Part shown: positions 43,501 through 53,400 of the stretch, piece by piece
Layout: each line of letters starts with the position of its first letter
How positions within the stretch are numbered: position 1 is the first letter of the stretch
From: Bryopsis sp. KO-2023
Lineage: Eukaryota > Chlorophyta > Ulvophyceae > Bryopsidales > Bryopsidaceae
Assembly: GCA_030272585.1 (NCBI GenBank)
Contig: BSYQ01000002.1
Coordinates: forward strand, 7,936,001-8,000,000
Direction of reading: 5' to 3'
DNA: 64,000 nucleotides
Notes under the pieces: generated by a model
Databases searched by the model: none
Told to the model about the DNA's origin: nothing
Seen by the model: only the letters and a program-made list of their open reading frames with translations
Translations under genes and position numbers: made by a program

Positions 43501-45315
43501 ATGGCTGCCGACACACCCGCCGCAATTATTGCGAGGTTGGAAGCGGAGGTAGCTCAAAAAGAAGAGGAGCTGCAGCACTTTACGTCGACCGCAGAGGAAG
43601 TGCTGCAGAACAATGAGGCCTTAACCCGGCAGCTCTCAGAGTTGAGTGACCGGACGAAAGCAGCTGAGGCTGCGAAGGAGGCAGCGGAGAAAGCCAAGGA
43701 AAAGGCAGAGGCGGAAAGGAAAGAAGCGGAGGACAAGACCAAGGTCTTGGAAGAAAAATTGGAAGCCATGAAGCTGAAAAAGCAAAGGTTCCAATCTCAC
43801 ATGATGGCTAACCATCGTGAGAATGACCTCCGTAAGCAAACTCTCGGGGGAATGGTAGATCGATTTACTGCGGTAGAGGAAACGCTGCAGCGAGCTGTAG
43901 CAACCGCGTGGAGTGCAGCAGCCAATAACCTTAAGAAGGAATTGGCAGAACAAGAGCTGCAGATCGATTTGCTGGGAGAGTCCCTCAGAGACGGCTCTGA
44001 AAAACTTCAAGTGCAGAGCGAAACAACGGACAAGATGCTGCGTTTGAACCCGCCGGTACCAGCACCACGGGTACGCGAAGAACTGGATCGCCAAGTCCAA
44101 GTTCTGTTGTCAAACGCAACACTTGATCTGGAACCGTCCAAGGACGATGATGCGGGAGGCTCAAGCAAGGGCAAGGGAAAAGGGAAAAACAAACGCCCAA
44201 GCTCGCCGTGTAGGGATGAAGATCCACACGGAAAGAGAAGGCGAGAGGACGGTGACGATGAAGGTGGTGAGCCACCGAGGGATCGTATGCCTGGAGATGC
44301 AGCAAGAGCCAACTTGTTACTCAAGTTAAAGGCTGCCGCATTAAAGACTCCAGCACCCTCACAACCAGCGCCAACAGTTCAGACTCCCGGAGATGAGGCT
44401 ACCGCAATAGCACCGGGGGAGGACCTATTCGACATGAGAGAGGAGGAGCTTTTGGACTTGGATTTTCACGAAGAAATTGACTTCGGCAGTCCACCTCCTA
44501 GGCTCGAAGGTCCTAGTTCTGAACTGGAGGACGGGGAAATAAGGAATGATGAAGGGCCAAGCCAGGTGACAGAGGTTCAGCGTGCGGTCCATCCACCGTT
44601 GGAGTTAGCTCCAACAGAAGCAGCACTTCGGGCTTTCCGAGAAAAGGTTAAGCTCAGGAGACTAAGGGCGGCTGCTCAGGACAAAGTGGATGCTGCACCC
44701 AGCGAAGTGAACCTGTCACGAGAGGATATCGAGGAGGCTTGCAACCCCATCACTGCGTCAGAGAAATGGCCGAAGGTCCAATATACGAACCCCAGGGACC
44801 GAGCCTTGCAAAATTACCGCGGCAACCGGCACTTTCACGAGTTGCCCATGTGCATTTGGTGCGGGAGAAGCCCAATGCAAGCAAGTGCTCAGCGGCTGAC
44901 GCAGAAGAAGTATTCCGTCCTTCCTTGTGGGTATCACCTCGTGTGTGATGCTCATTGGTTGGCATACTCGATGCTGGGGCGCATCGTCACGGCGGTCCAA
45001 AAAGTCGCGGAAGTGGACAACAAGTCCATCGCCACCGTCTCCCCATTCTCTCTACCTGCCCATATGTTGAAGCTGACACGCTCGACGTTCGAAGAAATCC
45101 CTCCGTTCCCGGCTGAGCACGAGAAGTTGCCACACTGCAACATGTGTGTGAAGCGGCAGCTCAAGGTGTCCGGCATCACAAGGGATCTGCCATTCCTTAA
45201 GTCCAAGAGGGTGGCTGCCGCATTTGATCCCTGTGTCCGGTATCGTGCAGTGCAGCAAGCGCATGCGCAGGAGCAGCGTGCTATTCAGCAAGCGCAAGCG
45301 CCGGAACAGCGTTAA
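43501..45315 (+). CDS. Env-position third ORF of the inner element, coiled-coil zinc-cluster protein
   Basis: 604 residues from the ATG at 43501; the frame is open 28 codons further up but from GTG. Residues 1-200 form a coiled coil (ARLEAEVAQKEEELQHFTST onward). A basic KGKGKGKNKR patch and a long acidic, Pro-rich middle follow. A C-terminal region begins near residue 415 and includes CIWC-x16-CGYHLVC-DAHW, about 50 residues, then PHCNMC. There is no signal peptide or membrane segment. It ends in a Q/A/E-rich repeat. The outer element's third ORF shares the same plan and spacing despite little other identity, which argues for a conserved function. I recognise no known family. Confidence 0.85.
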   Translation: MAADTPAAIIARLEAEVAQKEEELQHFTSTAEEVLQNNEALTRQLSELSDRTKAAEAAKEAAEKAKEKAEAERKEAEDKTKVLEEKLEAMKLKKQRFQSHMMANHRENDLRKQTLGGMVDRFTAVEETLQRAVATAWSAAANNLKKELAEQELQIDLLGESLRDGSEKLQVQSETTDKMLRLNPPVPAPRVREELDRQVQVLLSNATLDLEPSKDDDAGGSSKGKGKGKNKRPSSPCRDEDPHGKRRREDGDDEGGEPPRDRMPGDAARANLLLKLKAAALKTPAPSQPAPTVQTPGDEATAIAPGEDLFDMREEELLDLDFHEEIDFGSPPPRLEGPSSELEDGEIRNDEGPSQVTEVQRAVHPPLELAPTEAALRAFREKVKLRRLRAAAQDKVDAAPSEVNLSREDIEEACNPITASEKWPKVQYTNPRDRALQNYRGNRHFHELPMCIWCGRSPMQASAQRLTQKKYSVLPCGYHLVCDAHWLAYSMLGRIVTAVQKVAEVDNKSIATVSPFSLPAHMLKLTRSTFEEIPPFPAEHEKLPHCNMCVKRQLKVSGITRDLPFLKSKRVAAAFDPCVRYRAVQQAHAQEQRAIQQAQAPEQR

Positions 45316-45496
45316 GGAGGAGGGAACAGGAGTTATCGTCGACCAAGTGTGTGCGTGCAGCAGCTGTCAGAGACGTCAGAGCAAGAGACAGGTCCAAGAC
45401 AGTTAGGTGTGGGTATGGGAGTGGGTGAGTTTTGTGTTTGTGTTTTTGTGTTTTTGTTTTTCTTTGTGTTTTGGTGTGCGTGGGCGCCCACTTTTT

Positions 45497-45510
45497 GCGG
45501 GGGGGGCGTA
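45497..45510 (+). promoter_or_regulatory. Polypurine tract of the inner element
   Basis: GCGGGGGGGGCGTA abuts the 3' LTR at 45511. It is the expected plus-strand primer, although interrupted by C and T. Confidence 0.7.
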
Positions 45511-45934
45511 TGTTAGTCTTTTAGCGCTATACGAGGTAGTTTGGGATAGAGCCGAGGGTGGCTGACGCATGCGGGTTCGCGAGTAAGACAGATTAGACCC
45601 AGAGTTTGGGGCATGCGTCAGCGTACTACACTTAGGGGTACTTAAGAGGCCCACTCGTTGTTTTGACATTCTTATTCACTTTACTTTGTAAGAACTCGGG
45701 ATTCGTGGGATTGGTGTGTTCCCGCTTGTGTGTGTGTTTGTGTGTGTGTGTTAAGTGTTTGCCTGACGCAATCACTTCCCAACCCAAGTGCTCTAGTAGC
45801 GTTCACAACCGCGCTAGCTAGAGAGTTGTCTAAACCAACAAACCCCACAAGTATACTTGCGTTAGCCAGCAAGTTATCACGAATCCAATCAACACAGCCG
45901 ACCACTATTGCGTCACCCACAAGCTTCACTATCA
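45511..45934 (+). repeat. 3' LTR of the inner element
   Basis: 424 bp, no difference seen from 35833-36256. It is followed by the target duplication CCGGG. Confidence 0.95.
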
Positions 45935-45981
45935 CCGGGCCACCTCTGCTTTACTACTGTCCTCTTTCGCCAAAAGTCGCA

Positions 45982-46024
45982 GGCCAGGAACCCCTCCGGT
46001 TCCCGGCCATTTTAGTTTTCCCGG
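45982..46024 (-). promoter_or_regulatory. -1 frameshift signal, outer gag/pol
   Basis: On the minus strand the gag frame reads CGG GAA AAC TAA. Six bases after AAC (stop included), an 11-bp hairpin forms from GGCC-G-GGAACC and GGTTCC-T-GGCC around a GGAGG loop. The pol frame is in -1 and open here. The slip sequence is not a textbook X-XXY-YYZ heptamer, so the AAAAC run is the likely site. Confidence 0.65.
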
Positions 46025-47085
46025 CATTGGGCCTTCAAATGGCCCATCTTCCCACAACGGAAACATCTTCGTCTCTCGGGTCGATCACGGCTGTTGCTGC
46101 GAGATCGATTTGGTACTGGGGTTCCTGACCTTGGTCTTCTTCGTTTCTGGTCCGCCCAGTGGACTCGTTTATGTTGGGTGCTCCCCATTTCCATTCGGTC
46201 TCCGCTGTAGTGCTGAGATGTAGCAGGAGTATAGTCGTAGGAGTAGTCCCGGTCCCTGCTCCTTCCTCGGCTGCCACTCCTGTGTCTGCTGCTACTTCGT
46301 CCCTTAGACTCTTCTCTTCGACGGCTCCCGCTTCTGCCCCTTTCTCGGCTTCGCCTGTAATACTCCTGTGGTCCTTCCCATGTGGCCGCTAACTCCATAG
46401 CATGCTCGAGGTCTCGCGGAGCTTCTACCTCCACCTTCATTCGCAATCGCACATTCAACCTCTCCAAATAACGGAAGAGTTTCTCCCCGGGATTGCTGTC
46501 CTCTATTTGCAGCATGAGGCGACGGAACCTATGCGTATAGTCGGCCACGGATGTCTCTCCTTGTCGCAGTTGCGCCCAATCCCTTCGGAAATTTCGATTT
46601 TCGTGAGCTCTTCCGAATTGTTGCCGTAGGTCTCTAATGAGAGCCTCCAACGTGCCCGGCAATGCTCTATCTCCAGCCACCGACGCTTCAAACCGAGCAC
46701 GCCACCAGGTTCCTGCTGCACCTCTCAGGTTCCCTGCAGCAACCAACACCTGTTGCTGTGGGTCATGCGTAGCCGTCACTTCGAAATAAGTTTGAAGCTG
46801 GACTTGCCATTCGTTTAACGGCAAATCCCTTGGCTCTCCATGCCAGGTTTCTGGTGGAGTAGCACGAGCCCTATTCAGTGCAGGGGCCGGCTGTTGCTGC
46901 TGTTGCACCACTTGGTGAATCGCTTGTTGTAGCTGAGCATTCCTGTTAGCCTCTGCGTGGTCTGCCGTCTGTCGTAGATGTTGCAGTTCGCCTTGGAGCT
47001 GTAGTATCGTTTGCTGCATAGCTTGTAGGTCGAAGGCTGCAGCTGGGTCCCCCCCATGTTGCCCTTGCTCATTGTGGTCGGCCAT
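46012..47085 (-). CDS. gag: Gag of the outer element
   Basis: 357 residues from the ATG at 47085 (MADHNEQGQHGG). A Q-rich coiled coil leads into the gag capsid domain (about 85-240: LPLNEWQVQLQTYFEV, TWWRARFEA, DYTHRFRRLML). An Arg/Ser-rich stretch (245-330) and one zinc knuckle CFRCGKMGHLKAQC follow, ending three codons before TAA. It should form the particle and bind RNA. Its start overlaps the end of the upstream small ORF by 17 bases, and its stop sits in the -1 frameshift signal. Confidence 0.9.
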   Translation of the reverse strand: MADHNEQGQHGGDPAAAFDLQAMQQTILQLQGELQHLRQTADHAEANRNAQLQQAIHQVVQQQQQPAPALNRARATPPETWHGEPRDLPLNEWQVQLQTYFEVTATHDPQQQVLVAAGNLRGAAGTWWRARFEASVAGDRALPGTLEALIRDLRQQFGRAHENRNFRRDWAQLRQGETSVADYTHRFRRLMLQIEDSNPGEKLFRYLERLNVRLRMKVEVEAPRDLEHAMELAATWEGPQEYYRRSRERGRSGSRRREESKGRSSSRHRSGSRGRSRDRDYSYDYTPATSQHYSGDRMEMGSTQHKRVHWADQKRRRPRSGTPVPNRSRSNSRDRPERRRCFRCGKMGHLKAQCREN

Positions 47086-47569
47086 GGAGATATTGGTACA
47101 AACGGTGGCAAGCGTGATCAAGGCACGGTATGTATCGGATTACGTCTCCCACTTGCAATCTAAAGTGTCCGTGGTAAGGGACTGGATAGTAGCCGTGCTG
47201 CCTCAATTCGTTCACGTGTCGGGCCAACTCTGCGCAATGAGGATTGCGGCACGGAACGTAGGTAACGGCAGGACCACCTGCACCTCGATGTCCTCCAAGG
47301 TAGAGTTCGTAGTGGTTGTGGAACGGTACAACCTCTAAATACTCCCGAGGTATATCCGGAACAGGATCTCCCCAACGGTTCACAATATCCACGTGGTAGC
47401 TGAGCTGCACTTGCGGCCTAGGCGGTTGTCCTTGCAGCACCGCTGGCAGCAATGGGTTGTTGACTTGAAAGTCCGGTAGCGGGTCGATAGGTGGGTTCAC
47501 GTTAGCCAGTGGGTGTAACTCCGCAGCGGTAGGAGGTTCAGGGAGGTCCAGAGGGAATGGTGGATCCAT
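47069..47569 (-). CDS. Upstream ORF0 of the outer element with duplicated Cys/His repeat
   Basis: 166 residues from an ATG, lying between the 5' LTR and gag. After a Pro-rich N-terminus the protein has two similar halves: PFHNHYELYLGG...YVPCRNPHC and PYHGHFRLQVGD...YIPCLDHAC. The repeat is P-aromatic-H-x-H-aromatic-x-L, then Y-hydrophobic-P-C-x3-H/A-C, which suggests a metal site. The stop overlaps the gag start, hinting at coupled translation. The inner element has no counterpart; its long gag N-terminus is unrelated. I know of no such ORF in Ty3/gypsy elements and do not assign a function. Confidence 0.6.
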   Translation of the reverse strand: MDPPFPLDLPEPPTAAELHPLANVNPPIDPLPDFQVNNPLLPAVLQGQPPRPQVQLSYHVDIVNRWGDPVPDIPREYLEVVPFHNHYELYLGGHRGAGGPAVTYVPCRNPHCAELARHVNELRQHGYYPVPYHGHFRLQVGDVIRYIPCLDHACHRLYQYLHGRPQ

Positions 47570-47777
47570 ACAGTGTCGGGTTCAAAGAGAGCTCCCGCAA
47601 CGGTTCCCTTACGGGCTCTTGCCTACGTTGGGTCGGCTCCTGCGGTGGAGGGGACGGCAATCTTATCACCGTTTCTGGGAACCGCAAGGTGTGGGGTAGC
47701 GTAAACCTTCTCGGGTCTTCCTCGTGCTGTGTACTTCTTTCAGTCCTGCCCTCAACCGCACGTTGTTCTGATTCCAT
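47538..47777 (-). CDS. Small Pro/Arg-rich ORF at the start of the outer transcript
   Basis: 79 residues from an ATG about 55 bases inside the 5' LTR, overlapping ORF0 by 32 bases. Composition is Pro, Arg and Glu rich without motifs. It may be an upstream ORF that limits translation of ORF0 and gag, or a chance frame. Confidence 0.3.
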   Translation of the reverse strand: MESEQRAVEGRTERSTQHEEDPRRFTLPHTLRFPETVIRLPSPPPQEPTQRRQEPVREPLRELSLNPTLYGSTIPSGPP

Positions 47778-47819
47778 CCACGGTCCAACTTGATCTAGCA
47801 CAATCTTGTCGTGCCCTAA

Positions 47820-47831
47820 GCTCCGAAACCA
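47820..47831 (-). promoter_or_regulatory. Primer-binding site of the outer element
   Basis: TGGTTTCGGAGC on the minus strand, one base inside the 5' LTR. It is identical to the inner element's site, so both families prime from the same tRNA. Confidence 0.85.
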
Positions 47832-47832
47832 A

Positions 47833-48054
47833 TGTAACGAATGGACAGAACGGAAAGGAATAACCCGAAGGATAATACTGCTTACAAGATGTTCTCAACA
47901 ACATATATACCCTAACCCACTCGTGCTGTGGGTTTGACAACTAGCATCCAGCAGCTAGCTAGCTAGTGATGCTAGCTGTCACTCAGAACATCTAAGTTTG
48001 ACAAGATATGATTTGACATGATGTAGCCTTTCTGATTCGCTACAACCTGTTACA
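47833..48054 (-). repeat. 5' LTR of the outer element
   Basis: 222 bp, no difference seen from 29764-29985. It is flanked outside by GTCGC (48055-48059). Confidence 0.95.
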
Positions 48055-48345
48055 GTCGCGACGAGCAGAGCCGAGAGCACGAAAGTAGAAGAAGCCATAA
48101 TGGATTGTGTGAGGCCGTTCACGGGATCGAGGCCTCAAGCGCGGTACTTGTAGGAACACAAAGCCGCGAACACTACAGCCTGTGGGCTGAGTCAAGTCCC
48201 TCATGTCGCTCTCGATCTGCTGTGCGGGGGCGATCTGGGTGAATGTCAGACTGGGGCCCATCAATTTGCTTGACTGTGAAGCGGATCTCGTTGGTTGGCT
48301 TGCCCATACTGGAAGGAGTCGACGGAACATCAAGTCGATCCCCGC
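48055..48345 (-). repeat. PAN-gene segmental duplication, copy 2 (right part)
   Basis: It holds the first 44 coding bases of the broken PAN gene and about 245 bases of its upstream region, matching 8160-7905 in reverse with scattered changes (shared CGAGATCCGCTT and GCGGTACTTG landmarks). Confidence 0.7.
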
Positions 48346-48594
48346 ATTTGAGGCAAACGGTGATTCGACGCCCCAAGCATATGTGGAAGACTCAGACGCA
48401 AAAGAAAAAGATTCTGATCAAGTCATTGAATCTAAAATCATGTTTTTGCTGAGGTCTTCGAACTGCTGATTATATTTCAGCAGAGTTCACATCTTCTCCA
48501 TGGGTAGGAGAGGAAAACAGAGGGGGAAACAAAAGACAGAGAAAAGATTGACTTTGTTTTGGTTTGTTTCCCCTCTTATCACAAATGGATTCCC

Positions 48595-48677
48595 TGCATA
48601 AGGTGGGGTTTGAACCCACACGGAGACTCTCCATCAGGTCTTAAGTCTGACGCCTTGGACCACTCGGCCAGTTGTGC
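48595..48677 (-). tRNA. tRNA-Leu (anticodon TAA)
   Basis: 83 bases. D-arm TGGCCGAGTGGT, anticodon loop CTTAAGA giving TAA, a variable arm of the long Leu class, and T-arm GTGGG-TTCAAAC-CCCAC. The acceptor GCACAAC/CTTATGC has two mismatches and the anticodon stem one A.C pair, so it may be weakly functional or slightly decayed. No intron is seen. Confidence 0.8.
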
Positions 48678-50487
48678 CACAAAAACATCGAACAAATCTG
48701 TCTTTTGATTGCGAACATAAATGAAGTACTGGTGAAAACCAAGTAGCAAACGAGGCGCAGAATGATTCAAAAAGTGGTAAAACAAAGAAGAAAATTGAGC
48801 GGTCCCTCTGGCTGTCTATCGCTGGTGAATCCTGTGCTCAGCTCTGGTGCATTGTCCTCCCACCGAAGCAGGCGGCCAGTGATCGCTGCTCGGTTTCCCG
48901 CCTGGCGCTGTGCCCAACACTTCATCTATTCCGACACCCCCTCCTCAGAGAAGGTGCCAGAAAGGACCCACCCCTTGGAAAGGATGCACCATCAACGCTC
49001 AGCACAGGACCAAGGGACAAACACCTTCGATCCACGCTCAACAGTCCCCGCTTGGGTGATAAGCAGGCGCTACACTGCTCGACACTCTAGAATATAGAAT
49101 TAGAACAAGTCGTTTTCAGGCTTTGAGGCGGAGTTCAAGCCAACGCGACAAAACCAAATGTCAGTTCTGCAAAGCTCCAGCACACTCTAATTGGTGGAGG
49201 ACGAGGTGCACAGAGTGGAACGTTTTATCGGTAAAAGAAATCACCAGGATCATCATGCTGAAGGGACTGGGGGCGCATCGTTGAGAGGAAAACACATGCA
49301 CAGCTGAAGCTCTGCATGAACTCCACTCCATAAACAGAATAAGAAAAAATAATCTGAAAAACAAGAGGCCTTGAATCGTTGTAACAGTCGAGCAGGGTAG
49401 CGCTTGATCTGCACTGTTTGGCGTGGACGGAAGGTGTTTTTGGACTGCTGGGACCCTCGCAGTCAGTACCGATCTCAGGTAAAGAGCTAGTCATCCGAGA
49501 AGTTATCGAGTGTCCACGTGGCCTAATGGAGAAGGCGTCTGCCTCCGGAGCAGAAGACTGCAGGTTCGAGTCCTGCCGTGGACGGCATTCATGTCAACTC
49601 ATCTTTAAGAAAGGTGATGATCAATTTTTTTTGGATGTTCTCCAACTGTGAAAAACATGAAGAAAGCATTACCTCACATAAAAACTTGGATTGGTATTGC
49701 ACTTTCCCCCAAAAAAACAACAAAAACATTCCAAGAAAAACATGCAGAAAACATTCCCAAATCTGAACTAGAGGATTAAGCCCCATAAGCATGTCGAGGT
49801 AAAGAACGGACTTAGAGACACCCTACAAATAAAATAAAGAAACTCATAAAAAGTTCAAAAAGAAAAAAAAGAAAAAGATGCAATTATTGATCATTGATGA
49901 GAAACATGTTCATGTCTGTTTTCTGGCTTGTTTGTTTCCTTTCTTTTTTTAATGTTATTAAATATGGAGGCAACAAATGTTGCACACAGGAAAAAAAAAC
50001 AAAAAAACGCGTCGTTAAAGGTTTGTCACAATGAAACTGAACTGAATGTGCAATTTTCAGAACGATCGAGCCGAAAAAAAAGTCGAGACAATTGTTGGAA
50101 AATTGTTGACCATCAAGGAGTACAAGCAGCAAGAAATTTTGTGTATCTTTTTCTGGTGCTTTTCAAATCAAGGGAACATCGTAAAAAGAATAGCTGTTGG
50201 AGGATTTACCATGTCAGTTTGCTGTTATTTTAATCTCTCTTTTGATAGTATGTCTGTAGTCCTATCCACTTTTAATGTAACTTGCCCTACTACGATGCCC
50301 CAGCGTTTTGTTTTGTTTCGACTAGAAGGATCCCCTGTGCTTTGTTTTTTCGAAAAGGAGTGGGGATTGATTACCTTTTGATTAGGACAAATCGAAGAGG
50401 ATTTGTCTTCAGGTCACTGTTTTGCCTATGGGATCAAAACCATTTGCAATTCTTTCTGTGCACAAATTCTTTCCAGGATCCAACAAA
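48678..50487. other. tRNA neighbourhood, no protein gene seen
   Basis: Apart from the tRNA-Arg gene, only short AT-rich open frames are present. I see no splice-supported exon. Confidence 0.4.
49512..49584 (+). tRNA. tRNA-Arg (anticodon CCG)
   Basis: 73 bases with a full cloverleaf: acceptor GTCCACG/CGTGGAC, D-stem GCCT/AGGC, anticodon stem TCTGC/GCAGA around CTCCGGA, T-arm GCAGG-TTCGAGT-CCTGC and discriminator G. It reads CGG codons. No intron. Confidence 0.95.
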
Positions 50488-53400
50488 ACACGCACACAAC
50501 TTGTGCCTTGAAGGGCACCGAAAAGAACAGCAGTTTTTTCCCAACATGCATGAAAATCCCCCCAAAAAAGGTAAAAAGTATAATCGAAAACAAAAACAAC
50601 CCCCCCCCCGGCGGTTTCAGCACCGGCGGCTACGACCTCTCTGGCGCATGACAATTCGAGAGTGAAGGTTCGAACCCAGGACCTGGTGGCCAGGGATCCT
50701 CAGCAGATCCCCTTGACCAGCGGGCGAACGATGATAAGCAGCGATGTCTCACTCAAGTACCCTCCCAAGGATGATTCACCCAACCGCCAGAAACTCGAGG
50801 GGTGCTCTCCCACGTCTTCAAAGACGTCCCCGGTCCAAACCAGCTGAATCATCCGAATCCCTGTCCTCGCGATGCTCACGCGTTTTGGTGACCAAAGCAC
50901 CAAAGGGTCAGGTGGGGGACGACTGACACCCTTGCCTCCAGAACCTTTTATCCGCTCTTACGAAGGGGATAATGGATTCTCAATATGCTTGCACAAGGCG
51001 ATCAGTTGCATCAGTCTGACCTGGCAACCGGAAACGCATAAAAAATGCACAGAAATGCGGAAAAACTAACGGAATCAAGAAAAATGAAAAATACCGTTTC
51101 CAATGAGGACAAACTGTTTAAGCATCAACAAGAACTGTTGCATCAAAGAGCATGTTGTTTCATGTGATTACTTTGTTCATCACTTCAGGCCTCATCTATT
51201 CTCGTTTAAAAACCAAAACACCCGTTTCCAAAACGATCTGGCACTAGGGGCCTGAACCAGACATGGTTCAGGTCATCTTATCATATTTTTCTTCTTATTA
51301 ATATTATTATTATTAAAACAACTCAGTGGAAGGATTGCCCCCCCCACAGAAGACATCGAAAATACAGTTTCTCTTTACGGCATCGACAAGCACAAGTCCT
51401 TTTTATATAAATTAAATTTGCTGTTGATCTGCCCCAACTTTCGATACTCTGCTGTGGTCCAGCCCAGGCCAGTGATGGCATTGAACTTAAGAGTGCGAAA
51501 AAAAACAAAAACAAGAAAAACGAAAGGGAGATACCCAGAAGGGTGTTGATTGTTTTTTACAAAAACGAAAAAAAGCTTCAAGTTGGCAGCCATACAATCT
51601 ACACATAAAATTCCCTTCAATCGTTTCTGATATAGATGTTGCTTTCCAAAAAACATACATATATTCCAAGCCATTGTCTAGAGTTGTGTAAAGCTCAGGT
51701 GCATATTCCTGCGAATCCAGGCGAGCAACCCCAAACAAGTCGATCCGCCAGCCTGACCTTGGGTTGACAAATTGAAGTCCCTTATTTTTTAGATAGAAAG
51801 GCATCACCAGCAGAATCTCCATTCATTTTCTTCTTTTTCATTTATTGCAAAGGCAGGCCAGGGGTGACTTCAATGCTTCAGAGAAGTGTCTTTGTCAAAC
51901 CTTTTGCTGTGGAGTGGGGGGTAGCCATTGGAGTTTCAACCCTCTTTTATCACGACTTCCTTCTTCTTCAGTCAAATTTGGGTTGACTGCGCGCTGGCCG
52001 AGCCTTTTTCACTTCTCTTTCGGATTTTTTTTCTTGGGGGTGGGGGGAGAATCAGGCTTGTGGATATAAGCCTACATGGGGAAGAAACTAAAGGGGTACT
52101 GCGGGGGGAGTTACAAAAAAAAAAACCCTCACTATCCATTTGTGTGTAAAGAAGATAAAAAAATGACTGCATTAGCAACAAAACACCGCAGGAACTCTGA
52201 TGCATTTGGGCTCCTTTTTTGTTTTCAAAGCTTCCTTTTAGTCATCCCTGTTTTGCATTCAGGGACCAACTGAAACATGTAAAAAAGAAATCCCTTGCAA
52301 GTATAAATAATTCCAGAAAACTGGATTTTGAGGGGGGGAAAAGGCACCCCCACAAGAAATCCTTCCATGTTTCTTTCCCAAAATATAAATAAAATTTCCT
52401 TTTTTCCTTTTTCTGGGATTCTTTTTTTCCCATCACCTTGTTTTGAATAAAGGCATCCACATTAGCTAAAAGCCAATCCGATGTGACGACCCTTGTCCAC
52501 AGCCCAATGCAGAATCATAATCAATTTTGAGTGAAAAAGAGTGTTTTAAAAAACCAGGACCAGCTATTGATATTTTGTGGGTCAGTGACCCACCAAAACA
52601 AAGAGTCATTGGCAATACTTATCCCCAATTTTGTTTTGTCCCTATTCTCCCCTACTCAAAGAAATCCCTCCCTTTAGAGAGCTGGATTATTATCCACTGC
52701 CACTCTTTTTCCTTCTCCTCTCTTGTTTTCTTTTCAAATCTTCAGCAGATGGGTGGGTAAAAACTAACCTGATCTATAAAGCCTTCCGGTTATTCCTCCA
52801 GTCCTTTTGATACGGGGCTCTTGTTGCTGCTCATTGAATTTGAGAGTCCAGTGGATTCCGGCTTTCGTTTGTCTGCAGTCCACCCCCCTTGTCAATAATC
52901 AGAAAACCACCTTCAGGTTTTCACCATCTTAGCTTTTAGCATTTTCAAAACGAAATTCAAATCCACCTCCATCAAATCGACATTGATCGGAAGTACACAT
53001 GCACATTCAGATTCAGACAATAGATGAGGAGAAAACTGAAATGTTCAATTTAAAAGTTGATCTTCCACAATGCTTGATTTCTTGGGAAATATAATTTATG
53101 GTGGGATATTTAGTCAGGTAAATCCAGACCACACCAACTTTTTTCCATTTCACAGAGGTTTTGTTCTTGCTTTTTCATGAAAGAAAGCAAAATTCCGCCC
53201 CCCAGGTGTATCAAATTTTCGACAGGCTGACAAGCTTCACCACGAGCGCCTTGAGGGGGCGCAGAGCTGTCAGACTACGTCTGCAGGAAACAGTCGCCCT
53301 CTGAATCCAGCAACCCTTGGATGGCGTCGTCCCAATCGCCTCTCAATGGAGTGGCCGAATGCAATACCGACGTCCTGTCAGTAGAAAAAAATGTGGGGCT

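Larger units (their letters stand above)
35833..45934 (+). mobile_element. Inner Ty3/gypsy chromovirus-type element
   Basis: 10,102 bp with 424-bp LTRs (TGTTAG...CTATCA) that look identical, flanked by CCGGG at 35828-35832 and 45935-45939. The order is LTR, primer site, gag, -1 overlap, pol with chromodomain, a 449-base spacer, a third ORF, polypurine tract, LTR. All long frames are open. It is inserted in opposite orientation into the pol frame of the outer element, between protein motifs VAR and CSHS. It must be the younger of the two and may be active. Confidence 0.95.
29764..48054 (-). mobile_element. Outer Ty3/gypsy chromovirus-type element (contains the inner element)
   Basis: The 222-bp LTRs at both ends look identical (TGTAAC...GTTACA) and are flanked by the duplication GTCGC at 29759-29763 and 48055-48059. 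Without the inner element it is about 8.2 kb. On the minus strand the order is LTR, primer site, two small ORFs, gag, a -1 overlap into pol, pol with chromodomain, 90-bp tandem repeats, a third ORF, polypurine tract, LTR. Identical LTRs imply a recent insertion. The inner insertion cuts the pol frame, so this copy cannot now make full Gag-Pol. Confidence 0.95.
29258..48098 (-). pseudogene. PAN/apple-like gene split by the retrotransposon nest
   Basis: Minus-strand copy of the 8119-8692 gene. The first part of exon 1 (ATG at 48098 down to 48055, MASSTFVLSALLVA) is separated from the rest (29763-29681) by the insertion. Exon 2 is 29561-29488 and exon 3 is 29409-29258. The cysteine pattern is conserved (GACCEECRRS, CNRWSYDPMRRYCWL, WWCG). 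Differences cluster in the acidic C-terminus, which reads FNSEKEEPWQ. Splice sites are intact and no other lesion is seen, so the gene was probably functional until the insertion. Loss of expression is an inference. Confidence 0.85.
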
